A stretch of 64,000 nucleotides of DNA from positions 62,001 to 126,000 of the forward strand of contig NZ_LGDG01000272.1 in NCBI RefSeq assembly GCF_001279775.1. Reading direction: 5' to 3'. Below the pieces are notes generated by a model. It saw only the letters and a list, made by a program, of their open reading frames with translations, was not told where the DNA came from and did no database searches. Position 1 is the first letter of the stretch. The number at the start of each line of letters is the position of its first letter. This document shows, one piece after another, positions 29,508 to 38,578 of this stretch. This stretch comes from Streptomyces sp. MMG1533. Its GTDB lineage: Bacteria; Actinomycetota; Actinomycetes; Streptomycetales; Streptomycetaceae. Made by a program: the position numbers and the translations under genes.

Positions 29508-31288
29508 CCGCCCAGTCCGCTCAGGCCGGTGGGCACGTGCATCGACTTCACCGTCTTGCCGCCCCCGACGTACATGTGGACGCCACAGGGCAGACAGGGG
29601 TCGAAGCTGCGGACGGCGCGCATGATGTCGATGCCCTTGAAGTTCTCCGGGGTGTTCTCCTCGAAGATGGGCGTGTTCTGCACGGCGTCCTCGTACGGGC
29701 CCGGCGTGCCGAAGGTGTCCCTGGTGCTGGCGTTCCAGGGGGTGGGCGGGTACGGGTGGTAGTTGGCGATCTTGCCGTCGCGGATCACCATGTGGTGGGA
29801 GAGGACACCGCGGACCGCCTCGGTGAAGCCGACGCCGACGGCCTCGTCCGGGACCTCGAACTTCTCCCAGGTCTGGGTGCGTCCGGCCCGGACCTCCTCC
29901 AGCCCCTTCTCCGCGAAGTGCAGTGCGACGGCGGCGGTGTAGGCCTGGAAGTAGGTGCGCGCGCGGTTGCGTTCCAGCGCGTTGCTCCACTTCGGGATCT
30001 TCCACTCGAAGCTGGTCTCGGGCCTGGTCATCGTGCGGGGCAGGTTGATGACCACGCTGTGACCGGTGGCCTTCACGTACCCGGTGTCGACGAGTCCGGA
30101 CAGGGCGGTCGACCACAGGCGGGCGATGGGGCCGCCGCCGGTGTCCAGGGCGAGGTGGTCCTTGCCGTCGAACCAGCGGGGCGACATGACCCAGCTGTAC
30201 TTGTCGTCGAAGTCGCGCTTCTGCGGGGCCGGGATGGTGTGCTGGTTCCACGGGTGGCGCGGGTCCACCGGGTTGCCGAGCGGGTCGTGGGTGACGAACT
30301 GCTCCTGGCCCTGCCAGTCCTCGTAGTAGGAACTGCCGAGCAGGATGCGCATACCGAGGTTGATCTCGGTGAGGTCGTTGGTGACGAGCTTGCCGTCGAC
30401 GATGATGCCGGGAGTGACGAACATGCGCCGGCCCCAGTCCGTCATGTTCGCGTAGGTGAAGTCGCAGTACTCGGGGTCGTTGAGCGCGCCCCAGCAGCCG
30501 AGCAGGACGCGTCGGCGGCCGACCTCCTCGTATCCGGGCAGCGCCTCGTAGAAGAAGTCGAACAGGTCGTCGTGCAGGGGCACGACGCGCTTCATGAACT
30601 CCACGTAGCGCATCAGGCGGCTGAGGTAGTCCGTGAAGAGCTGTACGGAGGCGATGGTTCCGACGCCGCCCGGGTAGAGCGTGGAGGGGTGCACATGGCG
30701 GCCCTCCATCAGGCAGAACATCTCCCGGGTGTAGCGGCTGACCTGGAGGGCCTCGCGGTAGAACTCACCCTCGAGGGGGTTGAGCGAACGCATGATGTCG
30801 GCGATCGTGCGGTAACCGTGCTCCGCCGCGTGCGGGGCCTCGGTGCGCTCGGCGAGTTCGAGGACGCCGGGGTTGGTCTCCTTGACCATTTTCTCGCAGT
30901 AGTCGACCCCCACCAGGTTCTCCTGGAAGATGTTGTGGTCGAACATGTACTCCGCGGACTCGCCGAGGTTGATGATCCACTCGGCGAGGTGCGGAGGCTT
31001 CACGCCGTACGCCATGTTCTGCGCGTACACCGAGCAGGTGGCGTGGTTGTCGCCGCAGATCCCGCAGATGCGACTGGTGATGAAGTGGGCGTCGCGGGGG
31101 TCCTTGCCGCGCATGAAGACGCTGTAGCCGCGGAAGACCGACGAGGTGCTGTAGCACTCCGCGACCCGCTTCTGCTTGAAGTCGATCTTGGTGTGGATGC
31201 CCAGGCTTCCCACGATCCGGGTGATCGGGTCCCAGGCCATCTCCACCAGGCCGCTGCCGTCGCCGGCCGCCTTCGTCTTCGGTGCCAT
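29504..31288 (-). CDS. hhyL: [NiFe]-hydrogenase large subunit, group 1h/5
   Basis: The 594-aa catalytic subunit. Active-site ligands are in R-I-C-G-I-C-G-D-N-H (Cys75, Cys78, His82) and D-P-C-L-P-C-G-V-H (Cys565, Cys568). The residues after His571 form the peptide removed by the endopeptidase. The sequence patterns (N-terminal W-D-P-I-T-R-I-V-G and the C-G-V-H-M-Y-V-G ending) match the high-affinity actinobacterial enzymes that oxidise atmospheric H2. There is no membrane anchor. Start ATG 31288 lies 82 bases after the small-subunit stop. In Streptomyces such enzymes are expressed in spores. The hhy symbol follows usage for this group. Confidence 0.95.
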   Translation of the reverse strand: MAPKTKAAGDGSGLVEMAWDPITRIVGSLGIHTKIDFKQKRVAECYSTSSVFRGYSVFMRGKDPRDAHFITSRICGICGDNHATCSVYAQNMAYGVKPPHLAEWIINLGESAEYMFDHNIFQENLVGVDYCEKMVKETNPGVLELAERTEAPHAAEHGYRTIADIMRSLNPLEGEFYREALQVSRYTREMFCLMEGRHVHPSTLYPGGVGTIASVQLFTDYLSRLMRYVEFMKRVVPLHDDLFDFFYEALPGYEEVGRRRVLLGCWGALNDPEYCDFTYANMTDWGRRMFVTPGIIVDGKLVTNDLTEINLGMRILLGSSYYEDWQGQEQFVTHDPLGNPVDPRHPWNQHTIPAPQKRDFDDKYSWVMSPRWFDGKDHLALDTGGGPIARLWSTALSGLVDTGYVKATGHSVVINLPRTMTRPETSFEWKIPKWSNALERNRARTYFQAYTAAVALHFAEKGLEEVRAGRTQTWEKFEVPDEAVGVGFTEAVRGVLSHHMVIRDGKIANYHPYPPTPWNASTRDTFGTPGPYEDAVQNTPIFEENTPENFKGIDIMRAVRSFDPCLPCGVHMYVGGGKTVKSMHVPTGLSGLGG

Positions 31289-31370
31289 CTGTGTGCCGTG
31301 CCCTTCGTTGCGCGGGAGGTTCGTGTGGGGGGTTGCACGAAGCGGGGAGCGGATTACTTGCGGCGGATAC

Positions 31371-32459
31371 TCACCACGGGGGTTGGTATCCGGTGGTGAT
31401 CTTGTCTCCGATACGGCGCCACTTGGGCTCCTTGTCGACCGTCTTGGCCGTGATCGAGCGCAGCTTGCGGATCACGGCGCCGTACGCCCCGCTGGTGCCG
31501 CTCGACACCTTGGCGCCGGGAGGCTCGTCCATGAACGGCATGAACTTGTCGGGGAAGCCGGGCATGGTGCAGGCGATGCAGATGCCGCCGACGTTGGGGC
31601 AGCCGCCGATCCCGTTCATCCAGCCACGCTTGGGCACGTTGCACTTGACGACCGGACCCCAGCAGCCCAGTTTGACCAGGCACGTCGGCGAGTCGTACGA
31701 CAGGGCGAACTGGCCCTGTTCGTAGTAGCCCGCGCGGTCACAGCCCTCGTGCACGGTGGCCCCGAACAGCCAGGTCGGGCGCAGCTTGTCGTCCAGCGGG
31801 ATCATCGGCGCGGCGCCGGCCGCCTGGTAGAGCAGGTAGGTGAGCGTCTCGGAGAAGTTGTCGGGCTGGATCGGACAGCCGGGGACGCACACGATGGGGA
31901 TCCCGGCGTGGGACTTCCAGTCCCAGCCGAGGTAGTCCGGCACACCCATCGCGCCGGTCGGGTTGCCCGCCATGGCGTGGATGCCGCCGTAGGTGGCGCA
32001 GGTGCCGATGGCGACGACCGCCAGTGCCTTCGGGGCGAGCCGGTCGATCCACTCGCTGGTGGTGATCGGCTGGCCGGTCTCCGGGTTGTCGCCGAAGCCG
32101 CACCAATAGCCCTCGGGCTTGATCGACTCATTGGGGATGGAGCCCTCGACGACCAGGACGAACGGGTCGATCTCGCCCCGCTCCCCCTTGAAGAACCACT
32201 CGATGAACGTGTCCGAGCCGCCGACCGGACCGCACTCGAAGTCGATGAGCGGCCAGTGCACGGCGATCTTCGGAAGACCCGGCAGCACACCGAGCACGAT
32301 CTCCTCGATGCTGGGCTGCATGGCCGCCGTCAACGCGACCGAGTCGCCGTCGCAGCTCAGCCCCGCATTGATCCAGAGAATGTGGATCGTGGGCGTCTCG
32401 TCGGCGGGCGCGCCGTCTGCGTCCGCAGCGTCGACCGTGCCCGGCGTCGCCTCAGTCAT
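31371..32459 (-). CDS. hhyS: [NiFe]-hydrogenase small subunit, group 1h/5
   Basis: The 362-aa electron-transfer subunit. There is no Tat signal peptide, so the enzyme faces the cytoplasm. The proximal cluster site is C-D-G-D: Cys36 and Asp39 replace the usual C-x2-C, with Cys154 and Cys195 completing it. This three-Cys, one-Asp ligation is known for the group 1h (actinobacterial-type) enzyme of Ralstonia and is linked to oxygen tolerance. Distal ligands appear to be His237, Cys240, Cys260 and Cys266. Cys273, 287, 294 and 297 are free for the medial cluster. It lies 63 bases downstream of hypX. Confidence 0.95.
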   Translation of the reverse strand: MTEATPGTVDAADADGAPADETPTIHILWINAGLSCDGDSVALTAAMQPSIEEIVLGVLPGLPKIAVHWPLIDFECGPVGGSDTFIEWFFKGERGEIDPFVLVVEGSIPNESIKPEGYWCGFGDNPETGQPITTSEWIDRLAPKALAVVAIGTCATYGGIHAMAGNPTGAMGVPDYLGWDWKSHAGIPIVCVPGCPIQPDNFSETLTYLLYQAAGAAPMIPLDDKLRPTWLFGATVHEGCDRAGYYEQGQFALSYDSPTCLVKLGCWGPVVKCNVPKRGWMNGIGGCPNVGGICIACTMPGFPDKFMPFMDEPPGAKVSSGTSGAYGAVIRKLRSITAKTVDKEPKWRRIGDKITTGYQPPW

Positions 32460-32522
32460 GGGACCGCCTCCTGGGGAGGTAAGGGATGAAAGACTGTATT
32501 TCTGCCGTCGCTCTTCTTCGTA

Positions 32523-34304
32523 TCAGCCGTTCGGCCGTGACGAGACGCCATCGACGGCCGTTCCGGTGACATCGGCGACGGAGAGGATCGGACCGGTTTG
32601 CGCAACCGCGGCCGAGCCGAGGTGCGGCGGGGTGCACGGCGGCCGCTCTTTGTGGACGAAGGAACGACGCAGAGCGTGATACGGGGCGTCCGGGTCGTCG
32701 AAGGTCCTGCGCATCCGGGTCAGTTCCCGGGCACGGAAGCCGGCCAGCGGGGTCGTGCTCTCCAGCCGGTCCAGCTCCGTCTTCTTCGCGGTGATCCGTG
32801 ACGCCGTCGCCGGAAGTGACGCCAGCCGCGCCGCCAGGCCGCCGACCTCCCCCGCGAACTCAGCGGGACCGCAGTCGACCACCCGGTCGACGAGCCCGAG
32901 GCGCAGTGCGCTCGCCGAGCTCACCGGCAGAGCCTCACACATGAGCCGTTCGGCCGTCGCGGGACCCACCCTGCGCGGCAGGGTGTGCGTCCAGTACTCC
33001 GAGCCGTACAGGCCCATCAGACGGTAGTGCGGGTTCAGCACGGCGCCCGAGCGGCACCACACCTCGTCGGCCGCCAGGGCGAGCATCACCCCGCCCGCCG
33101 CGGCGTTGCCCGCGACCGCCGAGACCACCAGCCGGTCCGTCGTCGTCAGGACCGCCTCGACCAGATCGTCGATGGCGTTGATGTTCGCCCAGGACTCGGC
33201 GGCGGGGTCGTCCGCGGCCTCGATGACGTTCAGGTGGATCCCGTTGGAGAAGAAGTCCCGTTCGCCGCCCAGCACCAGCACCGACGTGGGCCGCGCACAT
33301 GCCTCCCGGTAGGCGTCCAGCAGGCGTCGGCACTGCTCCGTGCTCATGGCGCCGCCGGGGAAGGAGAACGAGAGGAAGCCGACGTTCCCGTCCTCCCGGT
33401 AGCGGATGTCCGCCCAGGTACGGTCCCGCACCTCGGGCAACAGGGGCAGGCCGTGCTCGGGCCGCGGCGGCAGCCGGTCACCCAGGGCCCGCACGGCGGG
33501 CAGTTTGAACGTGGGCGGCTGCCCGGGTCCGCGCCGGGGCCGCAGTTCGGGGATCCACACGGCGCCGTCCCTGGTGGCCCGGCAGACCGCCCCCGCCCGG
33601 GTGCCCAGCAGCTCGCCCGGGCGGCCGCGCAAGACGCTCTCGGGATGACCGCCGTGCAGATACCACTCACCGCCGAGCAGCACGTCCAGCACACCGGGCT
33701 GCGAGTCCGCCGCTCTCAGCTTGCGCAGGACGTCCTGGGTGGAGTCCTCGGCCCAGTCGATCCGCCGGACGCTCTGGTCGAGGTACGGACGCGGGCGCAG
33801 GCGGGCGCCCGCCGTGCCTGCCGCGTCCTGCTTGCGCGGTACGTGCGTACCCCCGGCGAAGCGCTCCACCGCCAGCATGACGGCCTCGATCGCGGCGTCG
33901 GCGATCTCACCCCGGTACAGCTCGCTCTTGGACACCGGAGGGACCCGGCACGGTACGGAGGCCCACACGTCACCGGCGTCCATCTCCCCGTCGGCCTGCA
34001 GGACGGTGACGCCCCACCGGTCGACGCCCTCGTGAATCGCCCAGTCCAGGGAGGACGGTCCGCGATCGCCCACGGGCCCCGGATGGACGACGAGGCACGT
34101 GTGCGCTGTCCACACCTCCTCGGGAATCGCCGTCTTCAGCATCGGCGCCACGACGAGCTGCGGTGCATGCCGCCGTACGGCTTCCGGCAACGGGCTGCCG
34201 GGCAGGGCGAGTTCCACCGCCACGGTGTGGCCGCGGTCGCGCAGTTCGGCGTGGACACGCTGGGTGAGGCTGTTGAACGCGCTGGCCAGGATCAGGATGT
34301 GCAC
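32523..34304 (-). CDS. hypX: HypX: CO-ligand forming maturation enzyme
   Basis: A 593-aa two-domain enzyme. The N-terminal half is a formyl-tetrahydrofolate-binding transferase fold (H-P-G-P-V-G-D-R-G-P-S-S-L-D and G-V-T-V-L-Q at about residues 80-110). The C-terminal part is an enoyl-CoA-hydratase/crotonase fold (L-V-L-G-G-E-R-D-F-F-S-N-G-I-H and G-N-A-A-A-G-G-V-M-L-A-L-A). In Ralstonia HypX turns the formyl group into the CO ligand of [NiFe]-hydrogenase under air. GTG 34304 is chosen: GGAGG is five bases upstream, and the longer frame to 34460 lacks support. It is the first gene of the cluster and upstream of hhyS by 63 bases. Confidence 0.93.
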   Translation of the reverse strand: MHILILASAFNSLTQRVHAELRDRGHTVAVELALPGSPLPEAVRRHAPQLVVAPMLKTAIPEEVWTAHTCLVVHPGPVGDRGPSSLDWAIHEGVDRWGVTVLQADGEMDAGDVWASVPCRVPPVSKSELYRGEIADAAIEAVMLAVERFAGGTHVPRKQDAAGTAGARLRPRPYLDQSVRRIDWAEDSTQDVLRKLRAADSQPGVLDVLLGGEWYLHGGHPESVLRGRPGELLGTRAGAVCRATRDGAVWIPELRPRRGPGQPPTFKLPAVRALGDRLPPRPEHGLPLLPEVRDRTWADIRYREDGNVGFLSFSFPGGAMSTEQCRRLLDAYREACARPTSVLVLGGERDFFSNGIHLNVIEAADDPAAESWANINAIDDLVEAVLTTTDRLVVSAVAGNAAAGGVMLALAADEVWCRSGAVLNPHYRLMGLYGSEYWTHTLPRRVGPATAERLMCEALPVSSASALRLGLVDRVVDCGPAEFAGEVGGLAARLASLPATASRITAKKTELDRLESTTPLAGFRARELTRMRRTFDDPDAPYHALRRSFVHKERPPCTPPHLGSAAVAQTGPILSVADVTGTAVDGVSSRPNG

Positions 34305-34497
34305 AGCTGCCTCCGGGCGGACGAACGGCAGGCAGGGATGACCGCCGACCGCGATCCTCGGCCAAGGCGGCCTGCCGTCCCCGACGACAGACGGTGGGGT
34401 CATCCGAAAGCGGGCGCCGATCCGCCGACCGGCCTCACCGGCCATGACCCGCGGCGGCACCGACGACCCGGCTCACCGAGTCAGCCGTTCTAAATGA

Positions 34498-34755
34498 TCA
34501 CCGTCGTCGCAGGCCGCTGGTGATGCGCTCCCACGGGGAGCGGGTGGCACCGAAGTGGGTCTCGTGCGTCCAGATGTGGGTGCACGACCGGCACTGCAGG
34601 TGGAGCAGGCTGCCGACGTTGGAGAGCAGGTAGCGCCAGTGCTCGGAACAGGTCCGCCCCTGCTCGCAGGTGCCGCACCCGCGACGGTCGTCGCAGTTCG
34701 GGCAGGCCACCCAGGCGCGACGCCCGATGTCGGCCTGCGGGTCAAGCGGCAGCAT
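34498..34755 (-). CDS. Small Cys-rich zinc-ribbon-like protein
   Basis: An 85-aa protein from ATG 34755, with GGGGAGGAGG five bases upstream. It carries C-P-N-C, C-G-T-C, C-S-E-H and a later C-R-S-C-T-H plus H-W-R-Y and W-T-H-E: enough Cys and His for one or two zinc sites. No catalytic motif or signal is seen. It overlaps the upstream 104-aa gene by 14 bases and lies 193 bases before hypX, in the same direction. The gap contains no other gene. Whether it belongs to the hydrogenase cluster is not shown. Confidence 0.8.
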   Translation of the reverse strand: MLPLDPQADIGRRAWVACPNCDDRRGCGTCEQGRTCSEHWRYLLSNVGSLLHLQCRSCTHIWTHETHFGATRSPWERITSGLRRR

Positions 34756-35056
34756 GGCCGCCTCCTCCCCGCGGAAGCACACCGGCCGCGACCAGTTCGT
34801 CGTACACGCGCTGCTGCTCTGGGCTGAGGCCGGAGTACAGCAGCTCGTACGCCGCTTCCTCGCCGCGCAGTACGGCGACGGGGTCCCAGTCCGGGCCGAG
34901 AGCGTCCAGGACATGAGCGCGCCGGAGCAGTTCGTGCGAGGTCAGGTCGACGGCCAGGTCGACCGTCGGGCGGGCGTCAGGTCGGTCCGTCGCAGGCCTG
35001 CGCTCTGCGGCGGGTTCGTCCGGTTCGCCGGGAAGGGCGCGGCCATGGGGGGACAT
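34742..35056 (-). CDS. Small soluble protein (DUF6400-like), unknown function
   Basis: A 104-aa protein, ATG 35056, with an acidic helical core: D-L-T-S-H-E-L-L-R-R-A-H, G-P-D-W-D-P-V-A-V-L and Y-D-E-L-V-A-A-G-V-L-P. I recall this pattern as a small streptomycete family (DUF6400); no function is known. The ribosome-binding site is weak, so the exact start is uncertain (the first 35 residues look disordered). It overlaps the Cys-rich gene and is translationally coupled to it. The 221 bases upstream to 35278 hold no clear gene. Confidence 0.75.
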   Translation of the reverse strand: MSPHGRALPGEPDEPAAERRPATDRPDARPTVDLAVDLTSHELLRRAHVLDALGPDWDPVAVLRGEEAAYELLYSGLSPEQQRVYDELVAAGVLPRGGGGHAAA

Positions 35057-35277
35057 GCGACCGAACGTAGGTAAGCGTTCCTCGCCCCGGCAAGAGCAGG
35101 TGGGGGAAGTCACAACAGGCCCGCGACCTCGGCGCACCCGGGGGTGGACCCCACATCGGCCGGGTGGAACCGGGCGAATTCCTCGCACAGCACGGGTACG
35201 CCCCCGGCGGAAGGCGCGCTGCGGACGTCGGCGCGGTCCCCCGAGCCGACGCACGGCAGCGGTCGGCCGCACTGACT

Positions 35278-36393
35278 CTAGCGGGGCGGCTCGGGCACTT
35301 GCGCCTGCTCGGTCGTGGGCTCTTCGATCCAGCGGGTGCGGGACGACGTGCCCGCCCGGCCCAGGGGTCTCCCGGCCGTCGGGACCGACTCGTCCACGGC
35401 CCCTGGAGGCGGCGGTTTCCGGTCGGCGATCGCCTCGCGAAGGCGGTGTTGCGCGGCGGCGGAGGCGCCCACCGTCAGGAGTGCCTCCGTCACCGCGCCC
35501 ACCACCGGGGGTACGTCGAGTACGCGGGGTCGGGCCAGCGGGGCATCGGCGGCCAGCCGCGCGTGGATGTGGTCCCGGAGCAGCGTCTGGTCGTTCTGCA
35601 GGGTCCCCCCGCCGAGTACCACCGGCGTCGGGGTGCGCAGGAGGCGGAGCCGGCGCAGCAGCGCACTCACCATGGTGACGATCTCGTCGCCGAGCCGCAC
35701 CACGATGGCCCGGGCCACGGCGTCGCCGCCCGCAGCGGTCGCGAAGACCAGGGGTGCCAGGCCGTGCAGTGCCACGACGGGTATCTCGCCGCTGCTGACG
35801 GCCAGTGCGACGGACTCCACGCTGGCCAGGCCGAAGTGGGCCGGCAGCTCCTGCCTCAGCCGGGTCGCCGGTCCTCGTCCGTCGCCCGCGCGGACCGCAG
35901 CGCCCAGCCCGGCCCGTGCCACGGCGAGCCCGCCGCCCCAGTCCCCCGTGATGTCGCCCAGGGAGAGGAAGCGGGCCGAGCGGCCCCCTGGATGGACTCC
36001 GGCCGCGTTGATACCGGCGCCGGACACGACCGCCACCCCCCAGCCGTCGGACGCGCCGGCCCGCAGAACGGCGAGCGTGTCATTGCGTACGATCGTCCGC
36101 TCGGCCACGCCCAGCCCGGTCAGCTGCCGCAGCGCCGTTCTCTCCTCGGCCCGCCGGTCCACGTTGGCGAGGAAGTACGCGCCGACCGCGACCGGGGTCG
36201 TGGTCGCAAGGCCTGCCTCCGCCAGTGCCCGCCGGCCCAGGTGGGCGAGCCGTTCGGCCGTGACCTCCATGCCTTCGGTGTGCGGGCGGGTACCCGCCCC
36301 GCGCGCCCAGGCCAGCAGCCGACCGTCGGTGTCCGCGAGGACGAGGTCGGTCTTGGAGTTTCCGCCGTCGACGCCCACCACGAGGTCAGGCAT
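35278..36393 (-). CDS. N-acetylglucosamine-kinase-like protein (BadF/BadG/BcrA/BcrD family)
   Basis: A 371-aa ATPase of the actin-like sugar kinase fold. Phosphate motif 1 is V-G-V-D-G-G-N-S-K-T-D, then N-D-T-L-A-V-L and the adenosine motif S-G-A-G-I-N-A-A-G, followed by L-G-D-I-T-G-D-W-G-G-G. In the GH4 setting it probably phosphorylates an amino sugar or glucose after import or hydrolysis. About 45 residues at the C-terminus are Arg/Pro-rich and look dispensable. It overlaps the GH4 gene by eight bases and ends the operon. Confidence 0.86.
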   Translation of the reverse strand: MPDLVVGVDGGNSKTDLVLADTDGRLLAWARGAGTRPHTEGMEVTAERLAHLGRRALAEAGLATTTPVAVGAYFLANVDRRAEERTALRQLTGLGVAERTIVRNDTLAVLRAGASDGWGVAVVSGAGINAAGVHPGGRSARFLSLGDITGDWGGGLAVARAGLGAAVRAGDGRGPATRLRQELPAHFGLASVESVALAVSSGEIPVVALHGLAPLVFATAAGGDAVARAIVVRLGDEIVTMVSALLRRLRLLRTPTPVVLGGGTLQNDQTLLRDHIHARLAADAPLARPRVLDVPPVVGAVTEALLTVGASAAAQHRLREAIADRKPPPPGAVDESVPTAGRPLGRAGTSSRTRWIEEPTTEQAQVPEPPR

Positions 36394-37669
36394 CGACGGC
36401 CTCGCTCGCGAAGAACCGGGGCAGATGCCGGCGATTGGCCTCCAGCAGCGCGTCCAGGAGTGCGTCCGCCCGGTCCCATTCGCGTACGAGGGGGTTGGCC
36501 ACGAGGGCGCGCCGGGCCACCGCTCGGTCCCCGGTCAGGGCCGCCTCTACGGTGAGGGTCTCGTACGCGGTGACCGACTGGACGAGCCCGAGCATCTCGG
36601 GCGGCAGGGGCGGCACCGGTTCCGGGTGCGGTCCGGCGGTGTCGACGTGGGCCGGTACCTCGACCACGGCGTCGTCCGGCAGGCCTGCCAGGACGCCGTC
36701 GTTGCGCACGTTCACGTAGTGGTGCGCGCCGTCACCGGTGAGCAGGCTGGTGACCAGGGCGGCCGCGGCCTCGCTGTAGTACGCCCCGCCCCTGCGCTCC
36801 AGCAGTTCGGGTTTGCGGTCCAGTGCCGGGTCCGCGTAGAGGGTGAGCAACTCCCTTTCGATGGCGAGGACTTGGTCGGCGCGGTGCGTCCCCGCCTGCT
36901 GGCTGCGGACCTCGTCGTCCGTGCAGTAGAAGTAGTGCAGGTAGTACGAGGGGATGGCACCGAGGTCGCGCAGCGCGCCGGCCGGGATGCGCGTCTGCGC
37001 GGCGAGTTCGTCGAGCGCGTCGCCGGTCAGCAGCTCCGGCAGGCGGTCCACTCCGTCCACCGTGACCGAGCGGATCCAGGACAGGTGGTTGAGGCCCGCA
37101 TGGCCGAGCCGTACCCGGTCCGGGTCGGTGCCGAACCGGGCTGCCAACTGCCGCTGGAACTTGATCGCCACGTTGCACAGGCCGACCGCGCGGTGGCCGG
37201 CGTCCAGCAGTGCGCGGGTGACGATGCCGACCGGGTTGGTGAAGTCGACGATCCAGGCGCCGGGCAGGGACCGACGGCGTACTTCCGCGGCGATGTCGAG
37301 GACCACCGGCACCGTGCGCAGCGCCTTCGCGAAGCCTCCGGGGCCGGTGGTCTCCTGGCCGAGCAGGCCGAACTCGTTCGGGAGGGTCTCGTCCACCAGT
37401 CGGGCCGTCTGTCCGCCCACGCGCAGCTGGATCAGCACCGCGGCCGCTCCGTCCAGAGCGGGCCCGAGGTCGGTCGTGGTGGTCAGTCGGCCGGGGAATC
37501 CGTGCCGGTCGAGGATACGGCGGGACAGGCCGCCGACCACGGCCAGTCGTTCGGCGTCGATGTCGTGCAGGACGAGTTCGTCGACCGGCAGCAGCTGGGC
37601 ACGCCGGGCGAAGCCCTCGATCAGTTCGGGTGTGTACGTACTGCCACCGCCGACAACGGTGATCTTCAC
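36386..37669 (-). CDS. GH4 family glycosidase (6-phospho-beta-glucosidase type)
   Basis: A 427-aa NAD- and metal-dependent glycosidase. The dinucleotide-binding start is V-G-G-G-S-T-Y-T-P-E. The metal ligands are in L-C-N-V-A-I-K (Cys) and G-H-A-G-L-N-H-L-S (His), as in GH4. The reaction cleaves a glycosidic bond by an oxidation-elimination mechanism. GTG 37669 is preferred: GGGAG is six bases upstream, while ATG 37681 has little support. The gene follows two permease genes in a leftward operon. Whether the substrate is phosphorylated is doubtful, since the importer is ABC-type, not PTS. Confidence 0.9.
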   Translation of the reverse strand: MKITVVGGGSTYTPELIEGFARRAQLLPVDELVLHDIDAERLAVVGGLSRRILDRHGFPGRLTTTTDLGPALDGAAAVLIQLRVGGQTARLVDETLPNEFGLLGQETTGPGGFAKALRTVPVVLDIAAEVRRRSLPGAWIVDFTNPVGIVTRALLDAGHRAVGLCNVAIKFQRQLAARFGTDPDRVRLGHAGLNHLSWIRSVTVDGVDRLPELLTGDALDELAAQTRIPAGALRDLGAIPSYYLHYFYCTDDEVRSQQAGTHRADQVLAIERELLTLYADPALDRKPELLERRGGAYYSEAAAALVTSLLTGDGAHHYVNVRNDGVLAGLPDDAVVEVPAHVDTAGPHPEPVPPLPPEMLGLVQSVTAYETLTVEAALTGDRAVARRALVANPLVREWDRADALLDALLEANRRHLPRFFASEAVDA

Positions 37670-37714
37670 TCGTGCTCCCATGGCTCTGTGGGTGGCGCTG
37701 TGGTGGGGCGGGCG

Positions 37715-38578
37715 TCAGCCCTTGACTCCGGTCAGCGCGATGCCCTCGACGAAGACCTTCTGCGCCAGGAAGAACAGCACCAGGACGGGCAGCAGGAACA
37801 TCAACGAGGCCGCCATCTGCAGCTGGTAGGCGTTCTGGTGCCCGTTCTTGGCGAGCTGGCTGAGGGCCACCGCGAGGGTCTGGCCGGTGTCGCTGTTCCC
37901 GGTGTAGAGCAGCGGGTTGTAGAAGTCGTTCCACGCGTACAGGAACGCGAAGAGCCCCACGGCGGCGATCGCCGGCTTGGTCATCGGGACCAGGACCCGC
38001 AACAGGATCCGCAGCTCCCCCGCGCCGTCCATCCGGGCCGCCTCGGTGAACTCGTCCGGGATGGTGAGGAAGAACTGGCGCAGCAGGAAGATGCTGAACG
38101 CGTCGCCGAAGAACGTGGGGACGATGAGCGGCTTGAGGGTGCCCACCCAGCCGATGTGCGAGTACATCACGTACAGAGGCAGGCTGGTGACCTGGGCGGG
38201 GATCATCATCGCGGCGAGTACGACCATGAAGACGGCCTCCCGGCCCCGCCACCGCAGCCGGGCCAGCGCGTAGGCCACGGGCACCGAGGAGACGACGACG
38301 CCGATCGTGGACAGTCCGGCGTACAGCATCGTGTTGGCCAGGTCGCGGCCGAACGGCATGGCCGAGAAGACCTTTTGGAAGTTGCCGAACTCCCAGGGCG
38401 AGGGCCACAGCGAGCCGGTGCCGGCCTGGTGCTGGGTCATGAACGCGGTGAGCACGCAGATCGTCAGTGGCAGCAGGAAGCAGAGTGCGACCGCGACGGC
38501 AGGAGCGTGTTCGGCCAGCAAATACAACAGGCGGCGCCCGGTACGAGATTGACGCTTTGTCAGATCGAGAGTGCTCAT
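37715..38578 (-). CDS. Carbohydrate ABC transporter permease (MalG type)
   Basis: A 287-aa membrane protein, six hydrophobic segments. It has the EAA loop E-A-A-R-M-D-G-A-G-E-L-R-I that contacts the ATPase. ATG 38578 overlaps the stop of the other permease by four bases. No ATPase gene is in this operon; in Streptomyces such CUT1 importers often share the MsiK ATPase encoded elsewhere. Confidence 0.93.
   Translation of the reverse strand: MSTLDLTKRQSRTGRRLLYLLAEHAPAVAVALCFLLPLTICVLTAFMTQHQAGTGSLWPSPWEFGNFQKVFSAMPFGRDLANTMLYAGLSTIGVVVSSVPVAYALARLRWRGREAVFMVVLAAMMIPAQVTSLPLYVMYSHIGWVGTLKPLIVPTFFGDAFSIFLLRQFFLTIPDEFTEAARMDGAGELRILLRVLVPMTKPAIAAVGLFAFLYAWNDFYNPLLYTGNSDTGQTLAVALSQLAKNGHQNAYQLQMAASLMFLLPVLVLFFLAQKVFVEGIALTGVKG

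Noticed and set aside
28974..30251. 425-codon ORF including the NifU-like protein
   Set aside because: The first 247 codons lie within the large-subunit gene in another frame. The coupled ATG at 29507 is the real start.
29537..31399. 620-codon ORF opposite the hydrogenase large subunit
   Set aside because: Same reason: mirror frame of a strongly identified gene.
31371..32459. Tat signal peptide on the hydrogenase small subunit
   Set aside because: The N-terminus is acidic and lacks the twin-arginine motif and a hydrophobic core, so the enzyme is cytoplasmic.
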